A DNA stretch of 64,000 nucleotides from Streptomyces marinisediminis (GTDB lineage: Bacteria; Actinomycetota; Actinomycetes; Streptomycetales; Streptomycetaceae). Position 1 is the stretch's first letter. Each line of letters opens with the position of its first letter. The notes beneath the pieces are model-generated. The model ran no database searches and was not told the DNA's origin. It saw only the letters and a program-made list of their open reading frames with translations. A program made the translations under genes and the position numbers. This document shows, one piece after another, positions 25,902-34,136 of the stretch. Location: the NCBI RefSeq assembly GCF_026262575.1, contig NZ_JAPKFL010000015.1, forward strand, positions 98,082 to 162,081, read 5' to 3'.

Positions 25902-26900
25902 GTGTTCCGGTGGACGCCCCGCCGTCCCGGGCCGTGGACGGCGGGGGACGCGAAGCGGGCCCCACGGGGCCGGACGGCCTGGACGCGGGGCCGGGTGCCC
26001 GCCGCGCTCGCGGTGCTGACCGCCGGGCTCCTGGCCTTCCACCGAGCGGTGCCCAACTCCCCAGGCCGCCTGGGCAGTGTGCTGGAAGCGTTCCTCCCGT
26101 GGCTCGGCGTGGTCGTCGTGGTGTTGCTCGCGGTGGCCCTGCTGCGCCGCTCGGCGACCGCGCTGGTGGCCCTGCTGCTGCCGGCGGCGGCCTGGACGCA
26201 CCTCTTCGGCGGACTGCTCCTGCCCGGGTCGGCCCCCGGCGCCCACGACCTGATCGTCGTCCAGCACAACGTCAGCGACGAGAACCCCGACCCGGCGGGC
26301 ACGGCCCGCGCCCTGGCCGACGCCGACCCCGACCTCGTCGCACTCCAGGAACTGGTGCCCACGGCGCTCCCGGTCTACGAGCGGACGCTGGCTCCGCACT
26401 ACCCGTACCACGCCGTCCGGGGCACGGTCGGACTCTGGTCGAAGCACCCGCTGACCGGAGCCCGGCCGGTGGACATCAAACCCCGGCACGCCGATAAGTC
26501 CTGGCGCCGCGGGATGCGGGCCGTGGTCCACACGCCGCGCGGCGAGATCGCCGCATACGTCGCGCACCTGCCCTCGGTCCGCCTCCGAGCGAGCGGCCTC
26601 GCCTCCGCGTGGCGGGACGAGAGCGCCGACCTGCTGGGTCGGGCCATCGCCGGGGAGGAGGTGGAGACGGCCCTCCTGCTCGGGGACCTCAACGGCACGG
26701 TCGACGACCGCGGCCTGGCCCCCCTGACCTCGCGGCTGAACACGGCGGAGCGGGGCTTCGCCCTCAGCTTCCCCACCGCCTTCCCCGTCGTCCGGATCGA
26801 CCAGGTCATGGCCCGCTCGGCCACCGTCGCCCAGATCCGCACCCTGCCGCCCACCGGCAGCGACCACCTGCCGGTCATCGCCCGGATCACACCGGGCTGA
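25902..26900 (+). CDS. Membrane-anchored endonuclease/exonuclease/phosphatase-family protein
   Basis: 332 residues. The N-terminal third has two to three hydrophobic helices (LAVLTAGLLAFHR, LGVVVVVLLAVALL, TALVALLLPAAAWTHL). The rest is an EEP-fold domain like DNase I or sphingomyelinase, with VVQHNVSDEN (Asn), DLVALQELVP (catalytic Glu), LLLGDLNGTVDD (Asp/Asn) and the final GSDHLPVIARI (His). The GTG at 25902 follows GGAAGG. The domain should lie outside the membrane. A phosphodiester or phospholipid substrate is likely, but which one is unknown. Confidence 0.86.
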   Translation: MFRWTPRRPGPWTAGDAKRAPRGRTAWTRGRVPAALAVLTAGLLAFHRAVPNSPGRLGSVLEAFLPWLGVVVVVLLAVALLRRSATALVALLLPAAAWTHLFGGLLLPGSAPGAHDLIVVQHNVSDENPDPAGTARALADADPDLVALQELVPTALPVYERTLAPHYPYHAVRGTVGLWSKHPLTGARPVDIKPRHADKSWRRGMRAVVHTPRGEIAAYVAHLPSVRLRASGLASAWRDESADLLGRAIAGEEVETALLLGDLNGTVDDRGLAPLTSRLNTAERGFALSFPTAFPVVRIDQVMARSATVAQIRTLPPTGSDHLPVIARITPG

Positions 26901-27427
26901 CGGCACGACCGCGCTGCCGCCGCGCCCGCCCGGCCCGACGCCGCCCCACCCACCCGGGCGGCGACCGTCGCACCCCGGCCCGCGCGCGGGTGCCCAGGCA
27001 CGGTAGCCGTCGTCATCGGCCACCACCGACCCGCGGCCTCGGCGCGGCGACACACCGTGGTGGGCACCGGGCCGGCACGCCACCTGGCACCAGCGGCGCC
27101 GAGAGCACGGCAGCCGTCACCGGCTCCGGTGCCCGCCGGCCGTCTGATCCGCCCGGCGGCTTCCGCCTGCCCCGTCGCGTTCCGGGTGCGGGGAGCAAGG
27201 CGCCGACCTCGTGGGGCCGGCAGTCGACGTGGGAACGCGAGGTGGTGCCGCGCACGGACGGGCTGTGTCGGCCTTCGCGGAATCGGGCCTGCGGTTTGCA
27301 GGGGACCGGGGGACGGCTTACCCGCAGACCGAAGTGCCTTGGCCGGGACGGCGGCCCAGAGACCGTCCGCGCCTCCGCGTTGTCGCGGCGAGGGGACCGA
27401 CGTCACCGCGGACGCGCGGTGGCGGCC
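26901..27427. other. Spacer between convergent genes
   Basis: About 530 bases without a gene that I can support. The composition is mixed and less strongly biased than that of the coding neighbours. No clear terminator hairpin was found. Confidence 0.45.
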
Positions 27428-27787
27428 TTACCCGAGTGCCGGTTCGCGGGCCTGGGTGGCGGAGATCAGTGCGGCCAGGGAGGTGCGGGTTTCCGACAGT
27501 GCGCAGATCCGGTCGTCCAGACCTCGGAGGTGCTCTTGCAGGGTCTCCAGCTTGCATGCGGCGACCGTGCCGTCCTGGCGAACGCACGGCAGCAGGTCGC
27601 GGATGACCCGCGTCGGCAGGCCGGCGTCCAGCAGCGCGCGGATGCGGCGGACCACGGCTGGGGCCATGTCGTCGTAGCGGCGGTGGCCGCTGTCGAGGCG
27701 GTAGGACTCCAGGAGGCCTTGTTCCTCGTAGTAGCGCAGCAGCCGGACTGAGGTGTCCGTCGCGGCGGCGAGCTCGCCGATCTTCAT
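27428..27787 (-). CDS. MerR-family regulator
   Basis: 119 residues. The N-terminal winged helix begins MKIGELAAATDTSVRLLRYYEEQGLL and continues with the wing SGHRRYDD. A coiled-coil dimerisation helix follows (LETLQEHLRGLDDRICALSETRTSLAALI). The cluster of cysteines typical of metal sensors is absent; Cys68 and Cys78 are the main ones. The ATG at 27787 follows GAGGAG. It diverges from the monooxygenase gene and very probably controls it through the dyad at 27814-27829. The inducer is likely to be a small organic molecule or redox signal. Confidence 0.92.
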   Translation of the reverse strand: MKIGELAAATDTSVRLLRYYEEQGLLESYRLDSGHRRYDDMAPAVVRRIRALLDAGLPTRVIRDLLPCVRQDGTVAACKLETLQEHLRGLDDRICALSETRTSLAALISATQAREPALG

Positions 27788-27807
27788 GTGGTGCTCCTCA
27801 CAACTCC

Positions 27808-27839
27808 TTGAACCTCACATTGGTGTGAGATCTTAGCGT
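27808..27839 (+). promoter_or_regulatory. MerR-type promoter with operator in the spacer
   Basis: TTGAAC (27808-27813) and TAGCGT (27834-27839) are separated by 20 bp instead of 17, the hallmark of MerR-activated promoters. A perfect dyad CTCACA-TTGG-TGTGAG (27814-27829) fills the spacer. The -10 ends 7 nt before the ATG at 27847, which predicts a leaderless mRNA. Confidence 0.8.
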
Positions 27840-27846
27840 GGTGGCC

Positions 27847-28176
27847 ATGACGAACACAGAGCGCCCCATCGCCCTCTACGGTTTCCTGCGGCCCAGGCCG
27901 GAGCGCGCGGACGAGGTCCGGCGCACCCTCTCCTCCTTCGTGGAACCCACCCGGCAGGAGCCCGGCAACCTGCAGTACCACCTACACGAGCACGAGGACG
28001 GCCGCTTCTTCCTGTACGAAGTCTGGCGCTCCCAGGAAGACCTGGACCGGCACAACGCGACGCCCCCGCTGCGCGCCTTCCTGGACAACCTGTCGACTTT
28101 CCTGGAGGAAGCCCCGGAAGGCTACTTCGACACCATGCTCAGCCCGTACCCCGACTCCGCACCGGCTCCCGCCTGA
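27847..28176 (+). CDS. Antibiotic biosynthesis monooxygenase (ABM) domain protein
   Basis: 109 residues with one ABM dimeric alpha/beta-barrel domain, the fold of YgiN-like quinol monooxygenases. The conserved parts are PIALYGFLRPRPERADEVRR, EPGNLQYHLHEHEDGRFFLYEVWRS, and DNLSTFLEEAPEG. The ATG at 27847 is preferred to GTG codons upstream because it lies exactly where the MerR-type promoter would start the transcript. The gene has no other partner. A role in quinone or electrophile detoxification fits both the family and the MerR control, but is inferred. Confidence 0.88.
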   Translation: MTNTERPIALYGFLRPRPERADEVRRTLSSFVEPTRQEPGNLQYHLHEHEDGRFFLYEVWRSQEDLDRHNATPPLRAFLDNLSTFLEEAPEGYFDTMLSPYPDSAPAPA

Positions 28177-28354
28177 GGGGACGCCCGCGACAGGAGCCGT
28201 GCGGCGAACCGCGCGCGGAGCGGGACTCGGCCCCCACGCTTCCGAGGTGCCCGGGTGACACGCCGTCGAGCTTGGTGACCACCAGCCTGCTGTTGTGACA
28301 GCCACCGCGCTCCGGCTCGGCGCCCCGGCGGACCGCTGGCCCGCCGGGCGGCCC

Positions 28355-28912
28355 CTACAAATCGAAGTCGAGGTGCTCGATGTCGGTGATGTGCACTTCT
28401 TCCAGGCTGCCGGCGCGGCGACCGCTGTCCTGGAAGTAGACCTCCTTCAGCGCCTCGGCCGTGATCCGCTGGAGCTGCTGGTCGCTGGCGCCGGACTGCT
28501 GGGCGTCGAAGAGGCGGGCGGCGTACCGCGGCGGCAACGCCACGGTCAGGTGGCGGAGCCGGCTGTCGTCGGTCGAGCCGATCGGCGCGGTGTAGCCCAG
28601 GCGGGCGCGGGTGTCGACGACGATGCCGCCGGTCGTCGCCGCCCTCTGGCGGGCTCTGGCGCGGATCTGCGGCTGCCAGCGCTTGTTCACCTCGCGCTCC
28701 AGGCGCGCGGCGAGGTCCGGGCGCGGCTTCTTGAACTGCCCCCTCACGTACCGCTCGACGGTGCGCTGGGAGACGCGCAGGAGCTGGGCGACCGCCCTGG
28801 TGCCCTTCATCCGCCTGACCAGGTACCGCATCTGCGCGCCCGCGCTCTTGGGCGCCGGGCGGGTGAACGCCCGCTGCACCGCGGCGTCCAGACCGTCCCC
28901 GAACCTGTTCAT
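28355..28912 (-). CDS. tpg: Telomere terminal protein Tpg
   Basis: 185 residues, the normal length for Tpg, the protein covalently attached to the 5' ends of linear Streptomyces chromosomes and plasmids, where it primes end patching. The whole sequence follows the family: FGDGLDAAVQRAFTRP at the start, the DNA-binding-like VAQLLRVSQRTVERYVRGQ (about 41-59), GGIVVDTRARLGYTAPIGST, and EEVHITDIEHLDFDL at the end. Thr114, the position reported as the deoxynucleotidylation site in S. coelicolor Tpg, is present in IGSTDD. It lies 9 bases after tap on the same strand. Confidence 0.95.
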   Translation of the reverse strand: MNRFGDGLDAAVQRAFTRPAPKSAGAQMRYLVRRMKGTRAVAQLLRVSQRTVERYVRGQFKKPRPDLAARLEREVNKRWQPQIRARARQRAATTGGIVVDTRARLGYTAPIGSTDDSRLRHLTVALPPRYAARLFDAQQSGASDQQLQRITAEALKEVYFQDSGRRAGSLEEVHITDIEHLDFDL

Positions 28913-28921
28913 CGCCTGTCC

Positions 28922-31207
28922 CTACTCCCCGTTGTCGACACCGGTGACGGTGCCGTCCTTGATGTACCGGGCGAGGTTGAGCTCGGGCGCGTCGAACCGC
29001 TCGCGGACCTCCTCACCCCACAGGACGGTCTGGGTGCCCTCCCACTTCACCAGGCCCGGGTTGACCCCGAGCCGGAAGCCGCCCGGCAGCGGCTTGCCGT
29101 CCCGGTGGGGCAGGAAGTCCAGCGGCGACGTCCCGTCCGTGGCGTACACGACGCAGTCGGACAGCACCGCGACCGGGTACTGCCCGGTGAAGGCCGCGTG
29201 CTTGACGATCTTGCGGTGCAGGTTGGTCCGCGTGCGGGAGATGACCGCCGCGCGGATGTCCGGCCGCCAGGTGGGCCGGGACAGGGCGCGCCACGGCCGG
29301 CCGGGCCGCCAGCCCTCGCCCCGTGGTCGCTCGCGCAGCTTGCCCAGGCCGCCCTTCACGGTCGCCTTGATCGCCGAGACGACGATCGCGAGCTCCGGGT
29401 CGCGGCTCGCGTGGCCGTCCATCGCGGCGAGGAAGTCGGCCGGCGCCAGGTCGGCGTCGACGCCGAGGTCGGCCATCGTGGCGAGGTAGGCGTCGCGCAG
29501 GCGGTGGTACCAGCCGTCCAGGTAGCGGCCGGACTCGTGGCGGACGTACGCCTCGATCGGCGCGACGTCGTACCCGAGCTCCACCGCGTAGGCGACGGTC
29601 GGCGTCGCGTACCAGGCCGGCCCCTGCGGGCGCTCGCCCTTCGGCGTGAACGGACTCGGCAGCAGTGCGCCGTCCAGCTCCGCCCACTCCTTGCCGACCT
29701 TCACCCGGGAGAGGTCGACGTGGGAGAGGTCCACCAGCCACGCGCCGGGCAGCTTCGCGTCGAACACCGGCGCCTTGACGTGCGTGGGCGCGCCGAGACC
29801 GACGACCAGGCCGTTGGCTCCGGCGGCGAAGGCCATGTTCACGTCGATGCCCACGAGGTGGCGGTGCAGGCACTCGGCGTCGGTGAGCGGACGTGCCCAG
29901 TCGTACGCCTCCTCGAACAGCTTCTCCGCCGGGCCGCGGACGTGGAAGCGCGGCAGGTCCGCCAGCAGCGGATGCCCGTCGGGAGCCTCGCACGGCGCGC
30001 AGTCGACCGGGTCCTTGCCCAGCGAGCCGGGGTTGTGCTGGGGGTGCCGCCTGCCGTCGGCGTCGGGCTCGGAGGCCCGGGTCGGCGGGCGCAGCGCGGT
30101 CATCAGCTCCAGGCCGGTGACGGCCGTCGAACCGCGCGGTGTCATCACCCGGGACGCGTACACGCCCAGCACCCGGGCGAGTTCCGCCGGCGGAAGCCGT
30201 GCGGCCTCGCCCCAGTGCCGGGGATCGAGCGCGTGCCAGGACGGGACGCAGAGCTGGACGCAGGAGCGCTCCGCGCCCCGGGCGGGGCGGTAGATCCGTG
30301 CCCACGGTCCCAGCCCGCGCTTGGTCAGCTTCCAGTCGGCGCGCGCGAGCTGCCTGACGACCTTGTGCTTCTCCGGCAGCCGGCCGGCCAGGCGCTCCTC
30401 GTCGCTGAGCGCGACCGGGAGGCCGTAGCGCTCCAGCGCGGCCTCGGTGAGCACGAGCAACGGATCGGCGTCCTTGCCCGGGCCGGACAGCTTCGGCTGC
30501 CCCAGCCCGGCCTCCCCGAGCGCCCAGTCGACCAGGGCCGGGAGCGACCTGGCGGGCACGTCCAGAACCAGGCCACCGGTGCAGTACGCCAGCACCTGCC
30601 CGTCCTCGACGTCGAGGACCGCCAGCGGCCCGTTCTCGAACCGCGGATCGGCGCCGCCCGCCGGTGCGCCGACCGGTGCCGCCCTCCGCGCACCCGGCCG
30701 CCGCGACGTCGACGCCGGCCCGGAACCACGCGCCGAACGCGGCCCGCGCTGCGCGGCAGCGGAGGCAGGAGCCCGGGCGTCCTCGGGAGCGGCGCCGGTC
30801 CCGGCGTCCGACACGTGCTCGCAGGCCGCAGGCCCGGCTTGCCGGGCCGGTGCGGCCGTGCCGGCGGACGGGGCGGGCGCCGCCGCCGGGGCGGTGGTGC
30901 CGGTGGACGGGGCGGGCGCACCGGCCGGGGCGGGCGGCTCCTGCGCCGGGGCGGGCGCGGGTGCGGGGTAGAGCGTGGCGAGCTTGTCCAGCAGCCGGGC
31001 GTACGCCTCGCGTTCCGGACCGCGCGGCTCGGTCGGCTTCCTGGCCGACTCCCAGCCGGACACCGTGGCCCGGCGCACCTTCAGCGCGGCGGCCACCTCC
31101 TCCAGCGTCAACCCGTGCGCCTGCCGCAGCCGCTTGCGCTCCTCCGGCGGCGGCAGCGCAGAGCGGGACGCGACCAGCGCGTCGACCGCGTCGAACAACT
31201 CGGACAC
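28922..31207 (-). CDS. tap: Telomere-associated protein Tap
   Basis: A 761-residue protein that binds single-stranded telomere 3' overhangs and recruits Tpg. An N-terminal XRE-type helix-turn-helix (about residues 24-55, LTLEEVAAALKVRRATVSGWE) is followed by a Pro/Ala-rich linker (about 90-190) and a large conserved domain to the end. The GTG at 31207 is chosen over TTG at 31210 because GGGAGG lies 7 nt upstream. It forms the tap-tpg operon typical of linear Streptomyces replicons. Three CCGTAC repeats precede the gene and may be bound by its own helix-turn-helix. Confidence 0.94.
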   Translation of the reverse strand: MSELFDAVDALVASRSALPPPEERKRLRQAHGLTLEEVAAALKVRRATVSGWESARKPTEPRGPEREAYARLLDKLATLYPAPAPAPAQEPPAPAGAPAPSTGTTAPAAAPAPSAGTAAPARQAGPAACEHVSDAGTGAAPEDARAPASAAAQRGPRSARGSGPASTSRRPGARRAAPVGAPAGGADPRFENGPLAVLDVEDGQVLAYCTGGLVLDVPARSLPALVDWALGEAGLGQPKLSGPGKDADPLLVLTEAALERYGLPVALSDEERLAGRLPEKHKVVRQLARADWKLTKRGLGPWARIYRPARGAERSCVQLCVPSWHALDPRHWGEAARLPPAELARVLGVYASRVMTPRGSTAVTGLELMTALRPPTRASEPDADGRRHPQHNPGSLGKDPVDCAPCEAPDGHPLLADLPRFHVRGPAEKLFEEAYDWARPLTDAECLHRHLVGIDVNMAFAAGANGLVVGLGAPTHVKAPVFDAKLPGAWLVDLSHVDLSRVKVGKEWAELDGALLPSPFTPKGERPQGPAWYATPTVAYAVELGYDVAPIEAYVRHESGRYLDGWYHRLRDAYLATMADLGVDADLAPADFLAAMDGHASRDPELAIVVSAIKATVKGGLGKLRERPRGEGWRPGRPWRALSRPTWRPDIRAAVISRTRTNLHRKIVKHAAFTGQYPVAVLSDCVVYATDGTSPLDFLPHRDGKPLPGGFRLGVNPGLVKWEGTQTVLWGEEVRERFDAPELNLARYIKDGTVTGVDNGE

Positions 31208-31243
31208 CAAGGCACCTCCCGGACCGCCACCTTACCCGGCCGA

Positions 31244-31271
31244 CCGTACCGGCACCGTACATATGCCGTAC
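31244..31271. promoter_or_regulatory. Three CCGTAC repeats in phase, upstream of tap
   Basis: CCGTAC occurs at 31244-31249, 31255-31260 and 31266-31271, an exact 11-bp period (one helical turn), 37-64 bases upstream of the tap start. A short dyad GCCGT-ACGA-ACGGC overlaps the last copy (31265-31278). The regular phasing suggests a cooperative operator for tap-tpg. This is inference from the pattern. Confidence 0.5.
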
Positions 31272-31339
31272 GAACGGCGTGCGAGAAGCGCAACCCAGCC
31301 TTCCAGGGCCCGGCCCGCGCGGTGTCACCCCGCGGGCGA

Positions 31340-31523
31340 CGCGGCGTCAGCGCTGCCCACTCGGCCAGGCTCGGCAGGCCGTCGGCCGCTGCCTTGTGCA
31401 GCGCGGGTAGAGCGTGGATGCGGGCGGCAGTGATGTCGGGGACGCTGCCGGGCTCGACGTCGGAGACCCAGAGCGGGGTGCCGTCTGGGGCGGTGGAGCT
31501 GGAGACGTGCCGCACCTCCGCGG
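31340..31523 (-). pseudogene. Remnant of a DDE transposase
   Basis: On the minus strand about 55 codons read TAPDGTPLWVSDVEPGS, then a PDITAARIHALPALHKAAADGLPSLAE-like segment. This resembles the core of the DDE-superfamily transposases common in Streptomyces (their D-x-PLW-SDV-PG--HD-TAAR signature). The segment has no start, no catalytic C-terminus and no visible terminal repeats, and abuts the end of the prenyltransferase gene. It is a decayed fragment of an insertion sequence at the boundary between tap and the polyketide locus. Limits are approximate. Confidence 0.6.
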
Positions 31524-31529
31524 TCTGGG

Positions 31530-32411
31530 TCAGGCCATGTCCGGCCCTCGCAGCAGGATCTGTGTCACGGCCGTGCCCGCCACCACGATGGCCGCCCGGA
31601 ACGGCCACCGGCTCCGGGCCTCCGTGGGCGAAGCCGTCCCCGAAACGGCGACGGCCCCGGCCGCCACCGTCAGCGTCCAGCCCGTCGTCCCGACCGGCCC
31701 GGGCGGCCCCGCGACGAGGACGCCGATGGCCGCCAGCATCACGAGCGGGGCCAGCCGCCGGCAGGCCGCCCGACCCAGTTGCTGCGGCAGTCCGCGCACG
31801 CCGGTGGCGAGATCGTCCTCGATGTCCGGAAGGACGTTCACCAGGTGCGCGCCCACGCCCAGGAGAGCGCCCGCTGCCACGGCCCACCAGGGCGGCCAGG
31901 ACTGCGAGGGCAGACCGAGGGTGACGAAGGCCGGCAGCGAGCCGAAGCCCACGGCATAGGGCATGGGGGAGAACACGGTGTGCTTCAACCGAAGGTTGTA
32001 CGCCCAGCCCGCCGCGATGCCTCCCAGGTGTGCCGCTCCCGCGACGGCCCCGCTCAACAGCGACAGCGGCACGCACAGCCCCAGGGCCGCCCAGGCCGCG
32101 ACGGCCAGCGTCCGGGGCGGGAGGTCACCGGTCGCCGCTGGCTTATCGCGGCGTCCGCAGACCGTGTCGCGGTGTACGTCGACCGCGTCGTTGCACCAGC
32201 CCACCGAGAGCTGGCCGGCCAGCACGGCCGCGGCCACCGCCGCCGAGCCCGCCGGTCCACGGCCCGCCGCCACAGCCAGCGCCGTGGCGAACACCGTCAC
32301 CGCAAGCGCCGGCTCCGGGTGGCAGGAGCGCAGCAGCGCCGGGACACGGTGTGTCGTGCGGGAGGGAACGCCAGACGGGTGGAGAGCCACGTATGCACGG
32401 TAATCGGGCAT
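31530..32411 (-). CDS. UbiA-family prenyltransferase
   Basis: 293 residues, about eight to nine transmembrane helices. The two Asp-rich motifs that bind the prenyl diphosphate through Mg2+ are NDAVDVHRD (about residues 70-78) and LPDIEDDLATGVRGLP (about 195-210). UbiA enzymes prenylate aromatic or other acceptors. The start is uncertain: ATG at 32429 or 32411, or GTG at 32390, none with a good ribosome binding site. It diverges from the type III polyketide synthase gene with almost no intergenic space, so it may prenylate that polyketide. This coupling is inferred. Confidence 0.85.
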   Translation of the reverse strand: MPDYRAYVALHPSGVPSRTTHRVPALLRSCHPEPALAVTVFATALAVAAGRGPAGSAAVAAAVLAGQLSVGWCNDAVDVHRDTVCGRRDKPAATGDLPPRTLAVAAWAALGLCVPLSLLSGAVAGAAHLGGIAAGWAYNLRLKHTVFSPMPYAVGFGSLPAFVTLGLPSQSWPPWWAVAAGALLGVGAHLVNVLPDIEDDLATGVRGLPQQLGRAACRRLAPLVMLAAIGVLVAGPPGPVGTTGWTLTVAAGAVAVSGTASPTEARSRWPFRAAIVVAGTAVTQILLRGPDMA

Positions 32412-32435
32412 TCGTGGCGAGGAAGGCATGACGGC

Positions 32436-33611
32436 ATGCGTGTCCCTGTGATCGCCGATGACGCCCCGCCCGCGCTCTCCCTGTCTCCGCCCCCGTCCGC
32501 CGCGCCGCGCCGGACGACCGTGCCCGCCACGGCCACCACGATCGCGGCCGTCCGCACCGCACTGCCGGCGCACCGTTACGCCCAGGAGGACCTCACCGAG
32601 CCGATCGGCGACCTGTGCCTGGCCCCGGGGGCCGACCGAGCGTTGTTGCGCCGCCTGCACGCGTCCGCCGATGTGCGCACCCGTCATCTCGCCCTGCCGA
32701 TCGAGCGGTACGCCGGTCTCGGCGACTTCGGGCAGAGCAACGACGCGTGGGTGACGGCGGGCCTCGATCTGGGCGAGGAAGCTCTGGTCGGTGCGCTGCA
32801 GGAGGCGGGGCTCGAGCCGGCCGATGTCGACCTGCTGGTATGCGCATCCATCACCGGCATCGCCGCCCCGTCGCTCGATGCCCGTCTGGCCGGGCGCGTG
32901 GGACTGCGGCCGGACGTCAAAAGGCTCCCGGTGTTCGGCCTGGGCTGCGTGGCGGGCGCCGCCGGCCTCGCCCGACTGCACGACTACCTGCGCGGGCACC
33001 CCGGCGACACGGCGGTGCTCCTCACCGTCGAGCTGTGCTCACTGACCCTCCAGCAGCGCGACGACTCCCACGCCAACCTCGTCGCCGGTGCCCTGTTCGG
33101 TGACGGCGCGGCAGCGCTCGTCGCACGCGGCCACGCCGACAACAGCGGCGGCGGCGGCGTCAGCCCGGGTGCCGCCGGTCCCTCGGTGGTTGCCACGCGC
33201 AGCCGCCTGTATCCGGGGACGGGACAGCTCCTGGGATGGGACATCACTGCCGGTGGGTTCCGTGTCGTGATCGGTGCCGGTATCCCGGGCATCGTGCGTG
33301 ACCACTTCGGCCGGCACCTGCGTGCCTTCCTGGCCGAGCACGGCCTCACCACCGACGACATCGGGTCCTGGGTGTGCCATCCGGGAGGCCCCAAGGTGCT
33401 CTCCGCCGTGACCGAGGCCCTCGGCCTGCCCGCCGAGGCCCTGGACACCGCGCGGCGCTCGCTCGCGACGGTGGGGAACATGTCGTCCGTCTCCGTCCTG
33501 CACATCCTGCAGAACATCCGGGAGTCCCCTCGGCCCGAGCCAGGTACCTGGGGGCTGCTGATGGCGATGGGCCCGGGGTTCTGTTCCGAGCTCGTCCTGC
33601 TGCGCTGGTGA
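32436..33611 (+). CDS. Type III polyketide synthase
   Basis: A 391-residue chalcone-synthase-fold enzyme that condenses malonyl-CoA units on an acyl or malonyl starter. The catalytic triad is complete: Cys171 in VFGLGCVAGAAGLA, His315 in WVCHPGGPKVL and Asn348 in GNMSSVSVL. The N-terminal 40 residues are a Pro/Ala-rich extension. AGGAAGG precedes the ATG at 32436. Followed directly by a methyltransferase and an FAD enzyme, as in srsABC of S. griseus, where the PKS makes alkylresorcinol-type phenolic lipids. The product (resorcinol, pyrone or naphthalene) cannot be fixed from sequence. Confidence 0.93.
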   Translation: MRVPVIADDAPPALSLSPPPSAAPRRTTVPATATTIAAVRTALPAHRYAQEDLTEPIGDLCLAPGADRALLRRLHASADVRTRHLALPIERYAGLGDFGQSNDAWVTAGLDLGEEALVGALQEAGLEPADVDLLVCASITGIAAPSLDARLAGRVGLRPDVKRLPVFGLGCVAGAAGLARLHDYLRGHPGDTAVLLTVELCSLTLQQRDDSHANLVAGALFGDGAAALVARGHADNSGGGGVSPGAAGPSVVATRSRLYPGTGQLLGWDITAGGFRVVIGAGIPGIVRDHFGRHLRAFLAEHGLTTDDIGSWVCHPGGPKVLSAVTEALGLPAEALDTARRSLATVGNMSSVSVLHILQNIRESPRPEPGTWGLLMAMGPGFCSELVLLRW

Positions 33612-33620
33612 GTGGTCTCC

Positions 33621-34136
33621 ATGCTCTGGTACACGCTTCTCGTCCTCGCCGTCGCCGCCGAACGGGTCGTCGAGCTGGTCATCGCCCGGCGCAACGCGGC
33701 CTGGACCCTGACCCGCGCCGGTCTGGAGCACGGCCGCGGTCATTACCCGGTCATGGTCGCCCTGCACACGGCCCTGCTGGCTTGCTGCCTTCTGGAGCCC
33801 GTGCTCGCCCACCGGACGTTTCTGCCCGCCTTGGGGTGGCCCATGCTGGCGCTGGCCGTACTGGCGCAGGTGCTGCGCTGGTGGTGCATCACCACGCTCG
33901 GGCCGTACTGGAACACCCGGGTCATCGTCGTTCCCGGAGCGCGCCTGGTAGGCGCCGGTCCGTACCGCTTCCTGCGCCATCCCAACTACGTCGCCGTCGT
34001 GGTGGAGATGGCCGCACTGCCGCTGGTGCACTCCGCGTGGCTGACCGCAGCGGTGTTCACCATCGCCAACGCGGTCTTGCTCACGGTCCGTGTCCGCTGC
34101 GAGAACACGGCCCTCACCCAGGCGGTGCGCGCATGA
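33621..34136 (+). CDS. Isoprenylcysteine-type membrane methyltransferase
   Basis: About 171 residues with four to five transmembrane helices. It belongs to the ICMT/phospholipid methyltransferase-like family with the SAM-binding C-terminal motif GPYRFLRHPNYVAVVVEM and the E of the following helix. AERVVELVIARRN at the start is typical. ATG at 33621 is chosen; GTG at 33612, directly after the PKS stop, is an alternative. Its stop overlaps the next start (ATGA). By analogy with SrsB it should O- or C-methylate the type III polyketide product. SAM is the methyl donor by family knowledge. Confidence 0.88.
   Translation: MLWYTLLVLAVAAERVVELVIARRNAAWTLTRAGLEHGRGHYPVMVALHTALLACCLLEPVLAHRTFLPALGWPMLALAVLAQVLRWWCITTLGPYWNTRVIVVPGARLVGAGPYRFLRHPNYVAVVVEMAALPLVHSAWLTAAVFTIANAVLLTVRVRCENTALTQAVRA

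Noticed and set aside
28295..31924. 1209-codon plus-strand open frame
   Set aside because: Antisense to tap and tpg, which match their families along their whole length.
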